Shown one piece after another: positions 11,884 to 22,319 of a DNA stretch of 64,000 nucleotides. Below the pieces are notes generated by a model. The model saw only the letters and a list, made by a program, of their open reading frames with translations, was not told the DNA's origin and did no database searches. The DNA is from Dryocosmus kuriphilus (taxonomy: Eukaryota > Arthropoda > Insecta > Hymenoptera > Cynipidae). The position numbers and the translations under genes were made by a program. The first letter of the stretch is position 1. Every line of letters begins with the position of its first letter. Location of the stretch: contig CM076190.1 of assembly GCA_038277395.1 (NCBI GenBank), positions 135,060,372 through 135,124,371 on the forward strand, read 5' to 3'.

Positions 11884-13259
11884 TTCCAGACAAGAATCAA
11901 GTACTAACAGTTGAAGCGCATCGAGTCGAGGAATTTCGTCAAGTACTTGAAGTTGCAGTCCATCGAGCCGACGACTTGACTTACAACGAGCTCAATGAAG
12001 GTATAAAGAGCCACCAGAAGGAAGTTGCCCTTATTTCTCAAGGAAAACACCAAGATAGGTATGCACCACTTTCATGAAATCGTATCATCTTTGCTTCCAT
12101 TTTACAAGAAAACGTGCCAGTTCACATCTTTTTATCAATCATTGTTAAATGTCAATATTACTCTTATTTACTTCTTTCAATAAATAGCGCTTCACCGAAG
12201 AAAGCTAAGCTAACAAATTCTTCAGTGTGTAAAAGATGCAGATAAAAAGTTAAAGAATATTCTCATTTGTATGCAAAAGACCATTTTACAAGAACAACAT
12301 TGCGACTCAATACTTCCGTTGCCTTCATCACCGCGCACAGAACTACACAACAAGAAACTCATCCACAGCATAAGTAAGCATCACATATAAGAAATTATAT
12401 CATGTATTCTTTACTTTTCAATAAACTTTTACTTCTATTTTTCAATACAAAATTTTTTATTACTCTTTACTTTCAGTACTCAACGTTCGAACGCCGAATA
12501 TCACAACGAAAGAGAAATTAATATACACACTCCACATTTGCAGCAGTCATAAGCATTTCATCTTTAATCCGTACTTCAAATGTATGTATGTTAACATTCT
12601 GAACATGTTTCTTCCAGTAATCAGCACTCTAATGAAGTTCATTTAAATGAACACAATTGCGCAACTCCACCACCAACTGATCATTATGGTAATTATAATG
12701 CACATTCACAAGCTTATTTGGAATTCAATAAAAAATTTCGTGAGAATACATTTGGTTTCTCATGTTCTGTTTATAATACACTCTGGTTTCAATCAGATTT
12801 AAAAGAAACTAAACCAGTTCATGAATCTACATTACAAAGAATGGCAAGTATTACAAATTTCATATATCATATTTATGAACATCCTTCATAAATGCATTGC
12901 ACATTTGTCAGTTTATAACGGATTCACATATACAACTATACCAGCGCTCTTACCTAAATTAGATTTTTTGGGTAAAAGACTTATATCTCCCAGAATTCCA
13001 TTCATGCAAATAAAAAGACTAAGTCACGTGCATGGTCGATACGGAATATACGGTCAAGTTATTAATGTTCCTGCTTCAGTTAACACTGTGGTTAATAGAT
13101 TGCCTAGAAATATTAACGATGATAAAGCTATTTGCGTTCACATCAAGCGTAAAAAAATTCACAAGTGTAGCTATGTTCACGGATTGGTCAACAAAGAGAA
13201 ACTAAAATCATGGCTTCGTTATTTGATCAGAACTCTTTTATACTTAGAGTACAAAATTA
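11884..13259 (+). pseudogene. Helitron protein, N-terminal exons including DUF6570-like region
   Basis: Four exons can be read with matching phases: 11884-12058, 12188-12373, 12477-12545 and 12618 onward. Their acceptors are TTTTACAG, AAATAG, TTTCAG and TTCCAG; their donors are GTATGC, GTAAGC and GTCATA. The last exon contains FGFSCSVYNTLWFQSDLK, then a TAA near 12890. It continues NGFTYTTIPALLPKLDF, RLISPRIPFMQIKRLSHV, GQVINVPASVNTVV and KRKKIHKCSYVHGLVNK. That series is the DUF6570-type region found at the start of many insect Helitron-like proteins. Two in-frame stops (exon 2 and near 12890) make it a pseudogene. It stops at the LINE insertion at 13260. The exon model is inferred by eye; without it the upstream pieces have no explanation. 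Confidence 0.65.
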
Positions 13260-13277
13260 AAATTTTAATTAATTAAT
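13260..13277. repeat. LINE target-site duplication, left copy
   Basis: AAATTTTAATTAATTAAT, identical to 15249-15266; flanking bases differ, so 18 bp is the exact length. Confidence 0.9.
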
Positions 13278-13489
13278 GGTTTATTTATTTATAATCTCTC
13301 CCTTTTACGGGTTTGAGAGTCTTTACATATCCATCACATCTTTACGTCCAGCGCAGATTTTACAAATACTTATTCCTACCTTATTCTATATGTACATAAT
13401 TTCTTAATCTCTAATCTAAATCTACGCACTGCCGCTCAAGACCTTGGGCTTCCATTTACTCTCGCTATTTCCATTCTATTGATGGTATA

Positions 13490-13711
13490 TTAATCCGCGA
13501 CTCTACTGACTTTTCTTTTGCCTCTATACGAATCATTTTGGCTCTTCTCTACCCTGTATAACCTGCTCTTTCTCTCAGCCTTTCCAATTTCTTCATCCAT
13601 CCCCCGCACATTCCAAAAAACTACTTTAATCCCCTTTTCGCACTCTCTTTCCCTTCTCCCCACATTCTTCCACTTATCTCGTTCGCAAACCGCGGCGCTT
13701 CTACTCTGCAC
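13490..13711 (-). pseudogene. LINE ORF2 start (endonuclease N-terminus), truncated
   Basis: The frame reads KGIKVVFWNVRGMDEEIG, the usual opening of an AP-type LINE endonuclease (V.FWNV.G). It is followed within about 40 codons by unrelated sequence and a stop. The catalytic Glu, Asp and His blocks and the reverse transcriptase are missing. It marks the left side of the internal deletion. Confidence 0.7.
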
Positions 13712-13757
13712 TTAGTCACCTCTGCTCCCCTTCGACCTTGCGACCGCTCACCCATTT

Positions 13758-14678
13758 TCAACTCCTCTCTCTCCCTTCGTCACATATCCACACCGTCTCA
13801 TTCACCCACAACATTTCTCTCCCAAACCAAACTCTATTCCCTTTTCTACTCTCCTCCCAAGCCCTCTCTCCTATTAGCCATCTTTTCTTTCTCTCCCTCC
13901 ATGTCATATCTTCATCAATTCTTTCTTGTCTTCCCCTAAGCACCTTCTTTCTCCTCATTACCTCTCTCCTCTCCACTTCACTTCTCAGCTTGAATACGTA
14001 CATCCTCGCTTTTCCTCCTGTCTTATTTTCCACCTCCTTTATCTCCTGCACCCTGACATTTGCCCCTATGTCCCTCAAAAGTTTCTCTACCTCCTTCTTT
14101 CCCGTTTCGCTTTCTACTTGCAATCCTTTTATAACGACATTTCTCCTTTTCTTTTCCCTTTGAAACCCCTCCATTTTCCTTTCTAACCCACGTACTCTAC
14201 TTTTCATTCTCTCATTCTCCTCTCTCAAGTTCACATTTCCCTCTTCCCCATCCCCTCTACCTATTTCCTCACGATTCTCTTGACGTCCAGCTCTGCACTC
14301 TAAATTACGTACCCTCTCTTCTACCTGCCTTATTACCTTTCTCCCCTCTTCCTGCTTTTTTCTCTGTCCCTCCTCCATCCTCTCTAATTCTTGCCATACT
14401 TTTTCTTTCTTTTTCTTCCAGCACTTTTCCCATTTATCCCATTTCTCTTTTATCTTTATGACTAACCCCTCTGTTCCCCTCCCATGTTCCTTTTCTTCCG
14501 CTATCCCTCTACTCACTACCTCCTCTAACTCTCGGAACATATTTTTTATTGTGTCTTTTGTCTTATTTAATGCCTTATCCATGTCCTTACTCGACTCTAA
14601 CATCTTATCAATTGACTTACCAAACTTTAACCTCTGCATCGCCCTCACTAGCCCCGCCTGCCCGGCTCGCCGCTCCAC
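13758..14678 (-). CDS. LINE ORF1 protein (coiled coil plus RRM-like nucleic-acid-binding domain)
   Basis: 306 codons, open throughout. The protein would coat the LINE RNA and act as a nucleic-acid chaperone. Residues about 20-185 are highly charged with heptad-like Lys/Glu-rich sequence (EEGQRKKQEEGRKVIRQVEE), a predicted long coiled coil. From about residue 188, KKRRNVVIKGLQVESETGKK begins the RRM-like fold, followed by KARMYVFKLRSEVERREVMR and LRGRQERIDEDMTW. The C-terminal block is WFGREMLWVNETVWICD. The same C-terminal block occurs in the plus-strand LINE fragment at 21650-22020, which supports the call. The start MERRAGQAGLVRAMQRLKF is the first ATG of the frame. The frame survives although the element cannot move without ORF2. 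Confidence 0.8.
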   Translation of the reverse strand: MERRAGQAGLVRAMQRLKFGKSIDKMLESSKDMDKALNKTKDTIKNMFRELEEVVSRGIAEEKEHGRGTEGLVIKIKEKWDKWEKCWKKKKEKVWQELERMEEGQRKKQEEGRKVIRQVEERVRNLECRAGRQENREEIGRGDGEEGNVNLREENERMKSRVRGLERKMEGFQREKKRRNVVIKGLQVESETGKKEVEKLLRDIGANVRVQEIKEVENKTGGKARMYVFKLRSEVERREVMRRKKVLRGRQERIDEDMTWRERKKRWLIGERAWEESRKGNRVWFGREMLWVNETVWICDEGRERS

Positions 14679-15248
14679 TCATTGCACACTGGGTCCAGTC
14701 TCTAATTCCCTTCTTCGGGCACGTATTGTCCTCTAGAGTTCTGTTGCCTTGGTCTCCTCGTAATCGACCTGTTACCCTGTGGCCTGCTTACCCTACTTTA
14801 CCTACCTTATCCACTAGTCTCCTGACCCACTTATCAACCTCTCACTCCGCTCCCGACACTTCCCTCACCCTACTTTTATCCTTCGCACTATTTTACATAA
14901 AAAGACAGTAGTAATTACCGATAACCAGACCTTACCTCACCATCCGTCTTCCCAGTCACGTACAACTTCACTACCCTACTCTCTGTTCACAAAACTAACT
15001 AACTATCTCGACTAACTAACTAACATCAAACCTAACCTCACTCTTCAGCATGCACCGTTTTTCTCACTTTTTCCTTTCTTCCACCTTCCGCGATCCTTCC
15101 ACTCACTCCTCCCATATACCCGCTGCCATAACTCTACTCACAACCCTTTTTTTCACCCCACACAACACTTATATTCACCTCCAAAGCCAAAACGATCGCT
15201 CAAATCCCTACACCCGTCCCATCACTATCAGCGCCGGAAACGGAAGCC

Positions 15249-15266
15249 AAATTTTAATTAATTAAT
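15249..15266. repeat. LINE target-site duplication, right copy
   Basis: Identical 18-mer to 13260-13277. Confidence 0.9.
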
Positions 15267-16018
15267 TTTTTTAAAATCATATTTTTTTGATTTTTCTATT
15301 ATTTAATTTTTTAAAATTAATTGACTAGTTAATTAATTAATAAGCCTTTTTAAAGCTTATGATGACATTCAAAGAAATTATCCTGATGATATTATTGAAG
15401 ATATACCAACTGAAGAAAGTCTCAAAGCTCAACAGCAAACACTATTATGGAACGATGATAAATATTTACGAATAGCGCCTGGAGAAAATAATTTGTCGCA
15501 AACTTTATAACTCGACGAACACGCAGAAGAATTATCCTTCCAATTATATATTGTGGGCAGTTTAGGACATTCAGTGAGGGCTTATCAGTTACACCGTACA
15601 TGATGGCAACTAGTGAACTAAGAAGAAAAGATATACGCGGATGTATGCCATATCATTTACTGTACGTCGCCGTTAAAATCATGAAACTAAGAGCTCGAGA
15701 ATGCCTTACAGTTGTATTTAAACACATTGGTTCAGACACACGAATTACTCGACAGCCAACACAATTTGAAGATTGTATGCATAACTGTGTTGAAACAAGT
15801 TTAGCATTTTTGTGATCAATACCCAATTCTGTATGGTATTGGGCAGGTAGAAAAAGGGACATTTTTGTTTTAATTAGGCAAAAAGGAAAACCAATAGCGT
15901 ATATGACATTGAGTGCTAATGAAATTGGATGGTCTCAATTATTACAATTATTGCATAAATTGGCAAATGATGGACACCTTATATCTGAAGAACATGCACT
16001 GTTTCAATTTGCATAGAA
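15267..16018 (+). pseudogene. Helitron protein, middle region
   Basis: After the LINE the Helitron frame resumes. It reads IEDIPTEESLKAQQQTLLWN, YLRIAPGENN, then a TAA followed by LDEHAEELSF, which is the Helitron 'DKHAEELSFP' block. Further on, in shifted frames, come SELRRKDIRGCMPYHLLYVA-like sequence, VFKHIGSDTRITRQPTQF, CVETSLAF, KRDIFVLIRQ-like and MTLSANEIGWSQLLQLLHKL. These belong to the region between DUF6570 and the Rep core. Several stops and frame changes are present. It ends at about 16005-16018, where the same protein is expected to continue at 19484. Confidence 0.75.
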
Positions 16019-16386
16019 ATTTACTTAGAATGATAGGTAAATAAAATAGGGTAATAAAGTAAGATACGATAAGATAAAATAAGTCTCACTTTAAAATTAT
16101 TGCGTCCAAGTCAGGAAATTATTGGATAGGTGTGTGATATTGAAGGAGTAGATCAATTTCAAGAAAAACACTGGATTTAATAGACTATGGAAAAGCAATC
16201 ACTTGTCCGGCATAAAAACCCCCAGTCCTGAGTGAGGGAAAAGCCTTCTAAGTGTATTTATAAGATTGAGAGAAAATTAAGTACGAATTATTTAGAAGAA
16301 ACCAATAACAGAACGCAATAAGAATACAACACAAGAATATACGTAGAATACAAATGGAAACTATAATGGACAAATATACTTCAAAT

Positions 16387-16453
<67 letters not shown>

Positions 16454-19400
16454 ACGCAAGGAAAGTCAAAGAGAACCGCAGTTTAAATGGCCATTCGAAT
16501 TAATTATATCTCGCTTACCAGCTCGACGCACACACCCAGTATCATAGAAAAGGAAGACACCTCTAGGTTTAAGACGCAACGCAGTGTTACGAGAAAACCC
16601 ATTAATTAATTTTGTATAGTTAATGTGATTCGAAATATTATTTCGAGCCACATTGATTTCAAAACTCTACCAAATCTCTCTGCTCGCTCGTAACGTGAGA
16701 GCCGGATATCAAATCGCTGACGCAGCTTTCAGGCCCTTAAGAAGCAAGGAGGCAACTTACTGCTGAGGAGAATCATAATTCGAATCTGAATATGACAATT
16801 ATTCCTTTTAAATAAATTATTTTCCCCTACAGGTATTTAGGAAAAATCTGTGTCTCCTTCCACAATCCACCCAATAATGTAAGGGTGGATTGTGGAACGA
16901 GGTATATGCATGAATCAATTTCTAAATTAGAAACGAAAATTGTATTAGTAGCTGAGAGCAAAGGAATAGAATTAAAAGAAAAAGAAAATGTCAGGCGTCA
17001 GTTTAGGGAAAAACCTAAAGGAAAGAAGAAAAACATGTAAGGATCAAAGGGAACGAAAGCATGGTTGCACCCGCGTGTCAAACGATCGCACACACACGTG
17101 CGAGGCACTGATCCTATCTCTTTCTCTCGCCCACATCTTATATATCGCTATCTTCTTCTCGCGCGTTACCACGTGGTTCTCCATGATGACCGCGAGAATC
17201 TACGGTTCACACATAGTCTCATCTCTCTCTCTCTCCATATTATCCCCCCGTAAGTCCCTCCTTCTCTTTTCTCTGCGTACTATCCACCAAGAAGCTTGAC
17301 AGTAAAACGCACGTGGTAGCGTCAAAATAATACCACGTGCGCACTCAGTGAAAAAGGGTGATGCCAATAGGCTTTATGCCCCACATTTAAATGAAGGTTC
17401 GAAATTGTAAATACTTAATTATAAGTTGAAAATTCCAACCTCCATCAATTCTGATGCAAATTGAAATCTAAAAATGCTTTCCACAGAAATATAAAAGCCA
17501 GCAAAATACTTTACCTTCCGTAAGGTGCTGACGAGGTTCCTGCCTCGCAGGTGTAAAGTCCATGAAAGGGAGTTAAGCTACATGACCAGCTAAAATAGCA
17601 GACGTTGCTTTAATTCTCACGACGTATCCCTATTTTCCTAATCAAATTTCCGCAATTCTGCAAATATCCCTACCTGGATCACCCCAATTGTGAATCGTCG
17701 AGGTGCATCGGACGAAAAACGAAATTGCAGTCAGTTGAACGACCTGGTACGAGTCAGATCAACTCAAACTTTCGTCCGTGCGTACATCGAGATATTTAAA
17801 ATTTCAAGGAAGTTTTTGACGGTAATACTTGGCCCCATAAGTCGCAAACGTGTCCTATTCCGGTTTTAGCGGGACTATATTTTTCTCGGGCTGGTAACAG
17901 GAACAAGTCGCCGGAAACCACTGGTAGAGCTCCAGAAATTGATTTTTTTTCATTCGGACGTTAAGTGAAACTCTGCCCGACGGGAGCCTGGGCCGTAACG
18001 GTAATGACGTTTCGTTTTTACGTGTCCTATCTGGCCAGATAAAAAAAAATTAAAACAGCCTAGAAAAAATAGCACCCTTTCTCGAATCTCAAAACGAGAC
18101 AGAGTAATTTTCTCGGAAGGCTAAGATTTTCTTTTATGAGGATCAGATAGGTTTTCCATTTTTCATACGAGTAAATCTGAAGAGATAACAAGTGCTGGCG
18201 CGTTGTGTGGCTTGCGAGAGTGCTAAAAGGAAAGGACTAGAGTGGGTTAATAAACCCACGAAAATAAACGGGTTTCGCCCACTTTGTCCGTAGCAAAACG
18301 AATTTACAGAAAAAACCCGAAGACGCTTTCGCTCCTTTTGGTTCATGGGAATTGTGTCTAATCGACGAGCGGTTGATTTAAGCATTTAAATTGGTGAGCT
18401 GTATCAATCCTTTTTTTTTATCGCTGGTATTTTTCTTTTTTTTACATGTTTCACGCGTCTTCCCATTGCAGAACGTACTCTTTTCGTTTTTCTATTTTTA
18501 TCAATGTGTCCTTTATATGTATGTAATTTGTGACGTGTTTTTAAAATAAAATCAGTGTAAAGGGAATTTATCAGTAGCAATTTACTCAGGATATCACCCG
18601 CTTCTCGAAACCCCTTTATTCTGTTTCGCATAAAGGCGGACAACAACTCTCAGTCCGAGAGTTAAGGGTACAGACCCACAAAATAATTAAAGGTAGGACG
18701 AGTTCTCTCACCCTTCCTTCAATTTAGGAGAAGCCTCGCCGCCGCGCACGATTATAATTAAAGTTTCTATCTCAAGAAATACCGAAGACTAGGCAGCTTT
18801 CTTCTTTTCTTTTTTTTTGGGCAAGAATGTTAAACAAAAAATTTAAGCAATTTGGTCGTACGTTGGAGGAGCCCTGGATAATACGTAATATTATCCACTA
18901 AGGCAGCAGAAAAATCTTGTCCCTAATCCATGTCGAGAAGCGTCGCTGGTCTTGACGGAGATGATAGCACACACACACACTCTCAACGTCGTTTTCCCGA
19001 AGAGAAACATAGTCACTTTGGCGGATATGGGATCGGCGTGACACATATGAGATTATCAGAGTCACTTGTATCTTTGGATCATGCAATGATGCCACAAATT
19101 AGATCGAGAACAGTCGAGACGGCAACAAATATTTTGAGGGACGCCTTGCAAACGACGAAAGTGAGAGAGTGAGAGAGTACCTGCATCTCAGGCATCCCGG
19201 AAGAAACTCCTTCCCCACTCCCGCAGTACAGAGCCCTTAGCGACCGTCAAGTCGGAAAAAACTCTCTCTACCCTTCAGGCCCCTGGCCAGGGTCCATGCT
19301 ATGCCTCATGCCTAGCGTCGTCTGCCAAGCACCTTTTGGGTTTTTCCCATACGTGCCAACTTTGAAATCCAAGGCTGAAGGAGCCCGTTCGGAACTTTCT

Positions 19401-19483
19401 AGAGTCTATTTGAATGCCAGCCGTTCTTCACAGACGGCTCCCCCCCCCCCTGTAGTTCCTTCATTTATCGCAAACATGCGTAA
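16019..19483. other. About 3.4 kb of unassigned DNA inside the Helitron
   Basis: The Helitron frame breaks at about 16010 and resumes at 19484, so this stretch was probably inserted. It contains the (AT)n tract at 16390-16449, pyrimidine-rich segments (17100-17300) and poly-C near 19441-19450. No long frame, LTR pair, inverted repeat or target duplication was seen. It could be a solo LTR cluster or a non-autonomous element. Confidence 0.45.
16390..16449. repeat. (AT)n microsatellite, about 60 bp
   Basis: Roughly 30 perfect dinucleotide units. It produces a spurious minus-strand frame of alternating Ile-Tyr. Confidence 0.95.
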
Positions 19484-21590
19484 ATGTTAACTTTTATGGA
19501 AAAAAGTACGCTTATTAATGAGGATGCAGTAACATGTGCTATTTATTTTAATAAATTAGTGAATGTCATCCTGAGCATTCTGCCATCAAAAAAGTTCAGT
19601 CCGTTTGTTCGATATCGAGTTGTAGATTACTTCCAGCGCATTGAATTCCAACATCGAGGGAGTCCGCACGCCCAGAATTTATTACGCTCGACAACACACC
19701 GCAAGATATTCTACGCGAACATTTAGAAGCAGCAATTGAAATGATTGGCTCTTTAATATCCGTTTCAGAATCAGAAGCATCCAGTTTGATCAAGTGACCA
19801 CTACATAAACATACGTTTACATGCTATAAGAAACACATACCAAACGCAATTCAGACATATCGGCACCTATCATGCCAGCCCTTGTCACCATTATATTAAT
19901 TCCAATGGAAAAGTCTCATCCAGATTTTCAAGAATGCATTCGACGATATGCTGATATCAAAAGTAAATTAGAATATAAAGATTACACGACCATATAGGAG
20001 TTTATAGGCAAAATAACATTTCATCGGATGAAGATTGTCGTCATATACTGAGAGCTGGCATCAATAGGCCACGAATATTTGTCAAACGAGAACCATCTAA
20101 AAAGTGCAATAATCCATTCAATTCTTTTGTACTCAGTGTACTTGGATCAAACATGGATTCCATTAAGAATTGAAGAATGCTCATCGGCAGCTTATGTCGT
20201 CGAGTATATGAATAAAACAAACAGAGGTATAAGTAATTTGCAACCTGAAATTAATGAAGTTATGGATGAATATCCAGAATTTGACATCTTCGAAATAACA
20301 AGAAAAATGAGCGTTGATATACTCAATTCTGTTGAAATGAGTACTCAAGAAGCTGCTTGGTATTTATTATTAGAACCAATGTCATATAGTACAAAAAGTT
20401 ATTTACATAAATACAGTATCGCCTGAGGAACAACAACGAATCAAGAAAACTGCTAAAAAATTGAGTGAATTCGATGTGGATATTACTGACATTTGGAAAG
20501 AAGATTTTTTGACAAAATATGAGAAAAGACCACAGCAGCTCGAAAATATTACTTTGGGACAATCTGTTTCCAGGTATACTAAAAACAGTAAAGGATAATT
20601 TGTTCAAAGGAAGCAACCAAGAGTCATTCAATATCGTACTTATGACATGAAAAAAGAATATAATGAGCACAGAAGAGAGATGGTCGCTCTACACATTCCA
20701 TTCAGAGATGAAGAAACATGAAATTTATAAGGAAATATGACGACAATGAGAATTTCATTTTCGAAAGAAGAAAAAAGTTTCAGTCAACCGTAGATATAGT
20801 AGGAACAATGGAGATTTGTCGACAGTTATACAGAGAAACAATGATCAAGGATTTGATGAAATATCGGATGTCGTAGAAAGATTTACATAGCCAAATCCAT
20901 TCCAAAAATTGTATGACAATCAGAATTTTAACGATAATCTTGATTTGCGCTTGGCCACATTGAATAAATAAGGACATATAGTTACAAAGAAAGAAAATTT
21001 AATGTATTTACATCAATTATATTGACTCATGCGATCAGCTAATGACGAACAAAAAGAATTATTACTTCACGTTATATAACACATTCTTCATTCGGATTCC
21101 TCGCCATTGCAGCTTTTCTTCACTGGACCGCCAGGGTGTGGCAAAACCTTCGTAATTAAATTGATCATGGAAATATATAACAGATTTGCTGAAAATAATG
21201 GACATTAGTTTATCAGTATAAGAAAAGTCACCCATTGACGCTGCTCTATGTGGCGCTATCCCGCGTATACACCTTTCAAGGACTGTGCACTCTTAAAGCA
21301 AATAAAGATTTACAATTTACCATTGCAGAAAAAATGACGCTACTGTTATATTACCACACATGAATTTCATAGATTATCTTTGAATAAACTGACAAAGATA
21401 GAGGGAATAATCAAAGTCTGTATAATTGCCAAGAATGGTTTATCATTGTTTTCAATGAATTGCCAAAATTTCAGATGTCACGTTCATGACTTGAACAATT
21501 CAATTCTTCAGAGCTGTAACTTGTTAATTTTATCATAAACTTGGCTTAATAATGATAATCGTGTTCATTTACCTAAGAGTCTAGCCGAAT
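19484..21590 (+). pseudogene. Helitron Rep core and truncated PIF1-like helicase
   Basis: The protein would nick and unwind DNA for rolling-circle transposition. TLINEDAVTCAIYFNKLVNV (19500s) is followed by RIEFQHRGSPHAQN at about 19640-19680. The HUH nuclease motif should read HAH, but here the second metal-ligand His codon is CAG (Gln). Later blocks are VEYMNKTNRGISNLQPE, ITRKMSVDILNSVEMS, and QEAAWYLLLEPMS (20340s). The helicase starts with a good Walker A, FFTGPPGCGKTFVIKL, at 21115-21155. The frame then jumps near 21200 straight to the C-terminal LLYVALSRVYTFQGLC-type block, so the motor between Walker A and the end is deleted. The tail includes an endonuclease-like NCQNFRCHVHDL block and ends about 21590. 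Many stops; dead. Confidence 0.8.
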
Positions 21591-21649
21591 AAGATAGTCA
21601 AATCTGCCTTAAAGTGGATCCGGAATTGTAACTATGCCGATATATCCCG

Positions 21650-22020
21650 TAAGTAATGGAGATAAGAAAGGCGCTCAAAGGAAGGAAAGAGAGAATAGAA
21701 GAAGACTTGACGTGGATGTTGAGAAAGAGAAAATGGATGATACAGCGCACGGCATGGACAGAGAGGAATGAAGGAGGTAAAGTAAAGATATGAAAAGCTG
21801 GGACGAGGATAAATGGAGAGGTGTGGATCTGGGACGACGAAATAGAAGAGTTGAGGGAAGACAAGAAAATGATGGAGCAAGGAAGGAGAAACGATGAAAA
21901 TAGTCAGGACACAAGGGAGGGGGGGGGGGGTACACAGCAAACGGAATTAGATGGAAGGAATAAAGTAAGAAGGGGCAAAGAGGGAGAAGTCAAGGTAGCA
22001 TTTTAAAGAACAAGGGTACA
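21650..22020 (+). pseudogene. LINE ORF1 C-terminal fragment
   Basis: One plus-strand frame reads MEIRKALKGRKERIEEDLTW, then WMIQRTAWTERNEGGKVKI, one TGA, then INGEVWIWDDEIEELRED. It matches the C-terminal RRM/CTD part of the ORF1 at 13758-14678 (LRGRQERIDEDMTW, WFGREMLW...VWICDEG). After a poly-G run at about 21917-21928 comes GEVKVAF, resembling the start of an ORF2 endonuclease. It begins immediately after the Helitron 3' end, so it is a 5'-truncated LINE insertion there. The limits and tail are uncertain. Confidence 0.65.
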
Positions 22021-22319
22021 GGATTCTGGTAAGAAGTACAAAAGTGGAAAGTAATAATGATGAGTGCAGCATGGATGGCTCTCTGGTAAAAACTGTACGC
22101 AAAAGGATTTGCCATAATTTTTTAAAACAGTATGTAAATTTGATTGAATTTTCGAATACAAAAACCGAAAACAAGACACTAACCGATTCAGAATCCTTTT
22201 ATTTTGATTTTTTAGGATGCCACAGACTGTTTGATTGATAAATATATAAATTAAATTAAATTAAATTTTTCAATAAATTTTTGCAAAATTATGAGATGTT
22301 ATAAATGAATAGGTTTAAA
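22021..22319. other. Spacer, nothing recognised
   Basis: About 300 bases after the LINE fragment, A+T-rich, no gene; a TAAAT-rich stretch at 22240-22265 may be a LINE tail. Confidence 0.3.

Larger units (their letters stand above)
13278..15248 (-). mobile_element. Internally deleted LINE, 1,971 bp
   Basis: The insert is bounded by an 18-bp perfect direct repeat and sits inside Helitron coding sequence. On the minus strand it has a 5' region from 15248, an intact ORF1 (14678-13758), the start of ORF2 (13711-13490), then about 200 bases ending in an A-rich tail (AAATAAATAAA-like) at 13278. The reverse transcriptase is absent, so almost all of ORF2 was lost while both ends remain. The ORF1 type and short-repeat tail fit the R1/I-like group of insect LINEs, but the clade is a guess. 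Confidence 0.85.
11884..21645 (+). mobile_element. Decayed Helitron with nested insertions
   Basis: Coding pieces of one Rep/helicase polyprotein occur in order on the plus strand: N-terminal exons (11884-13259), a middle part (15267-16018), the Rep core (19484-20980) and the helicase start and end (21060-21590). Insertions separate them: a LINE at 13278-15248 and unassigned DNA at about 16019-19483. The helicase itself has an internal deletion. The termini (5' TC, 3' hairpin-CTRR) were not identified, so the outer limits are approximate. The 3' sequence after the stop (to about 21645) is shared with the Helitron piece ending at 27184. Confidence 0.75.

Noticed and set aside
13738..14163. Ser/Phe/Leu-rich plus-strand frame opposite LINE ORF1
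   Set aside because: Antisense shadow of the purine-rich ORF1 coding strand; the minus-strand frame has the recognisable domains.
16248..16469. 73-codon minus-strand frame
   Set aside because: Also an artefact of an (AT)n microsatellite.
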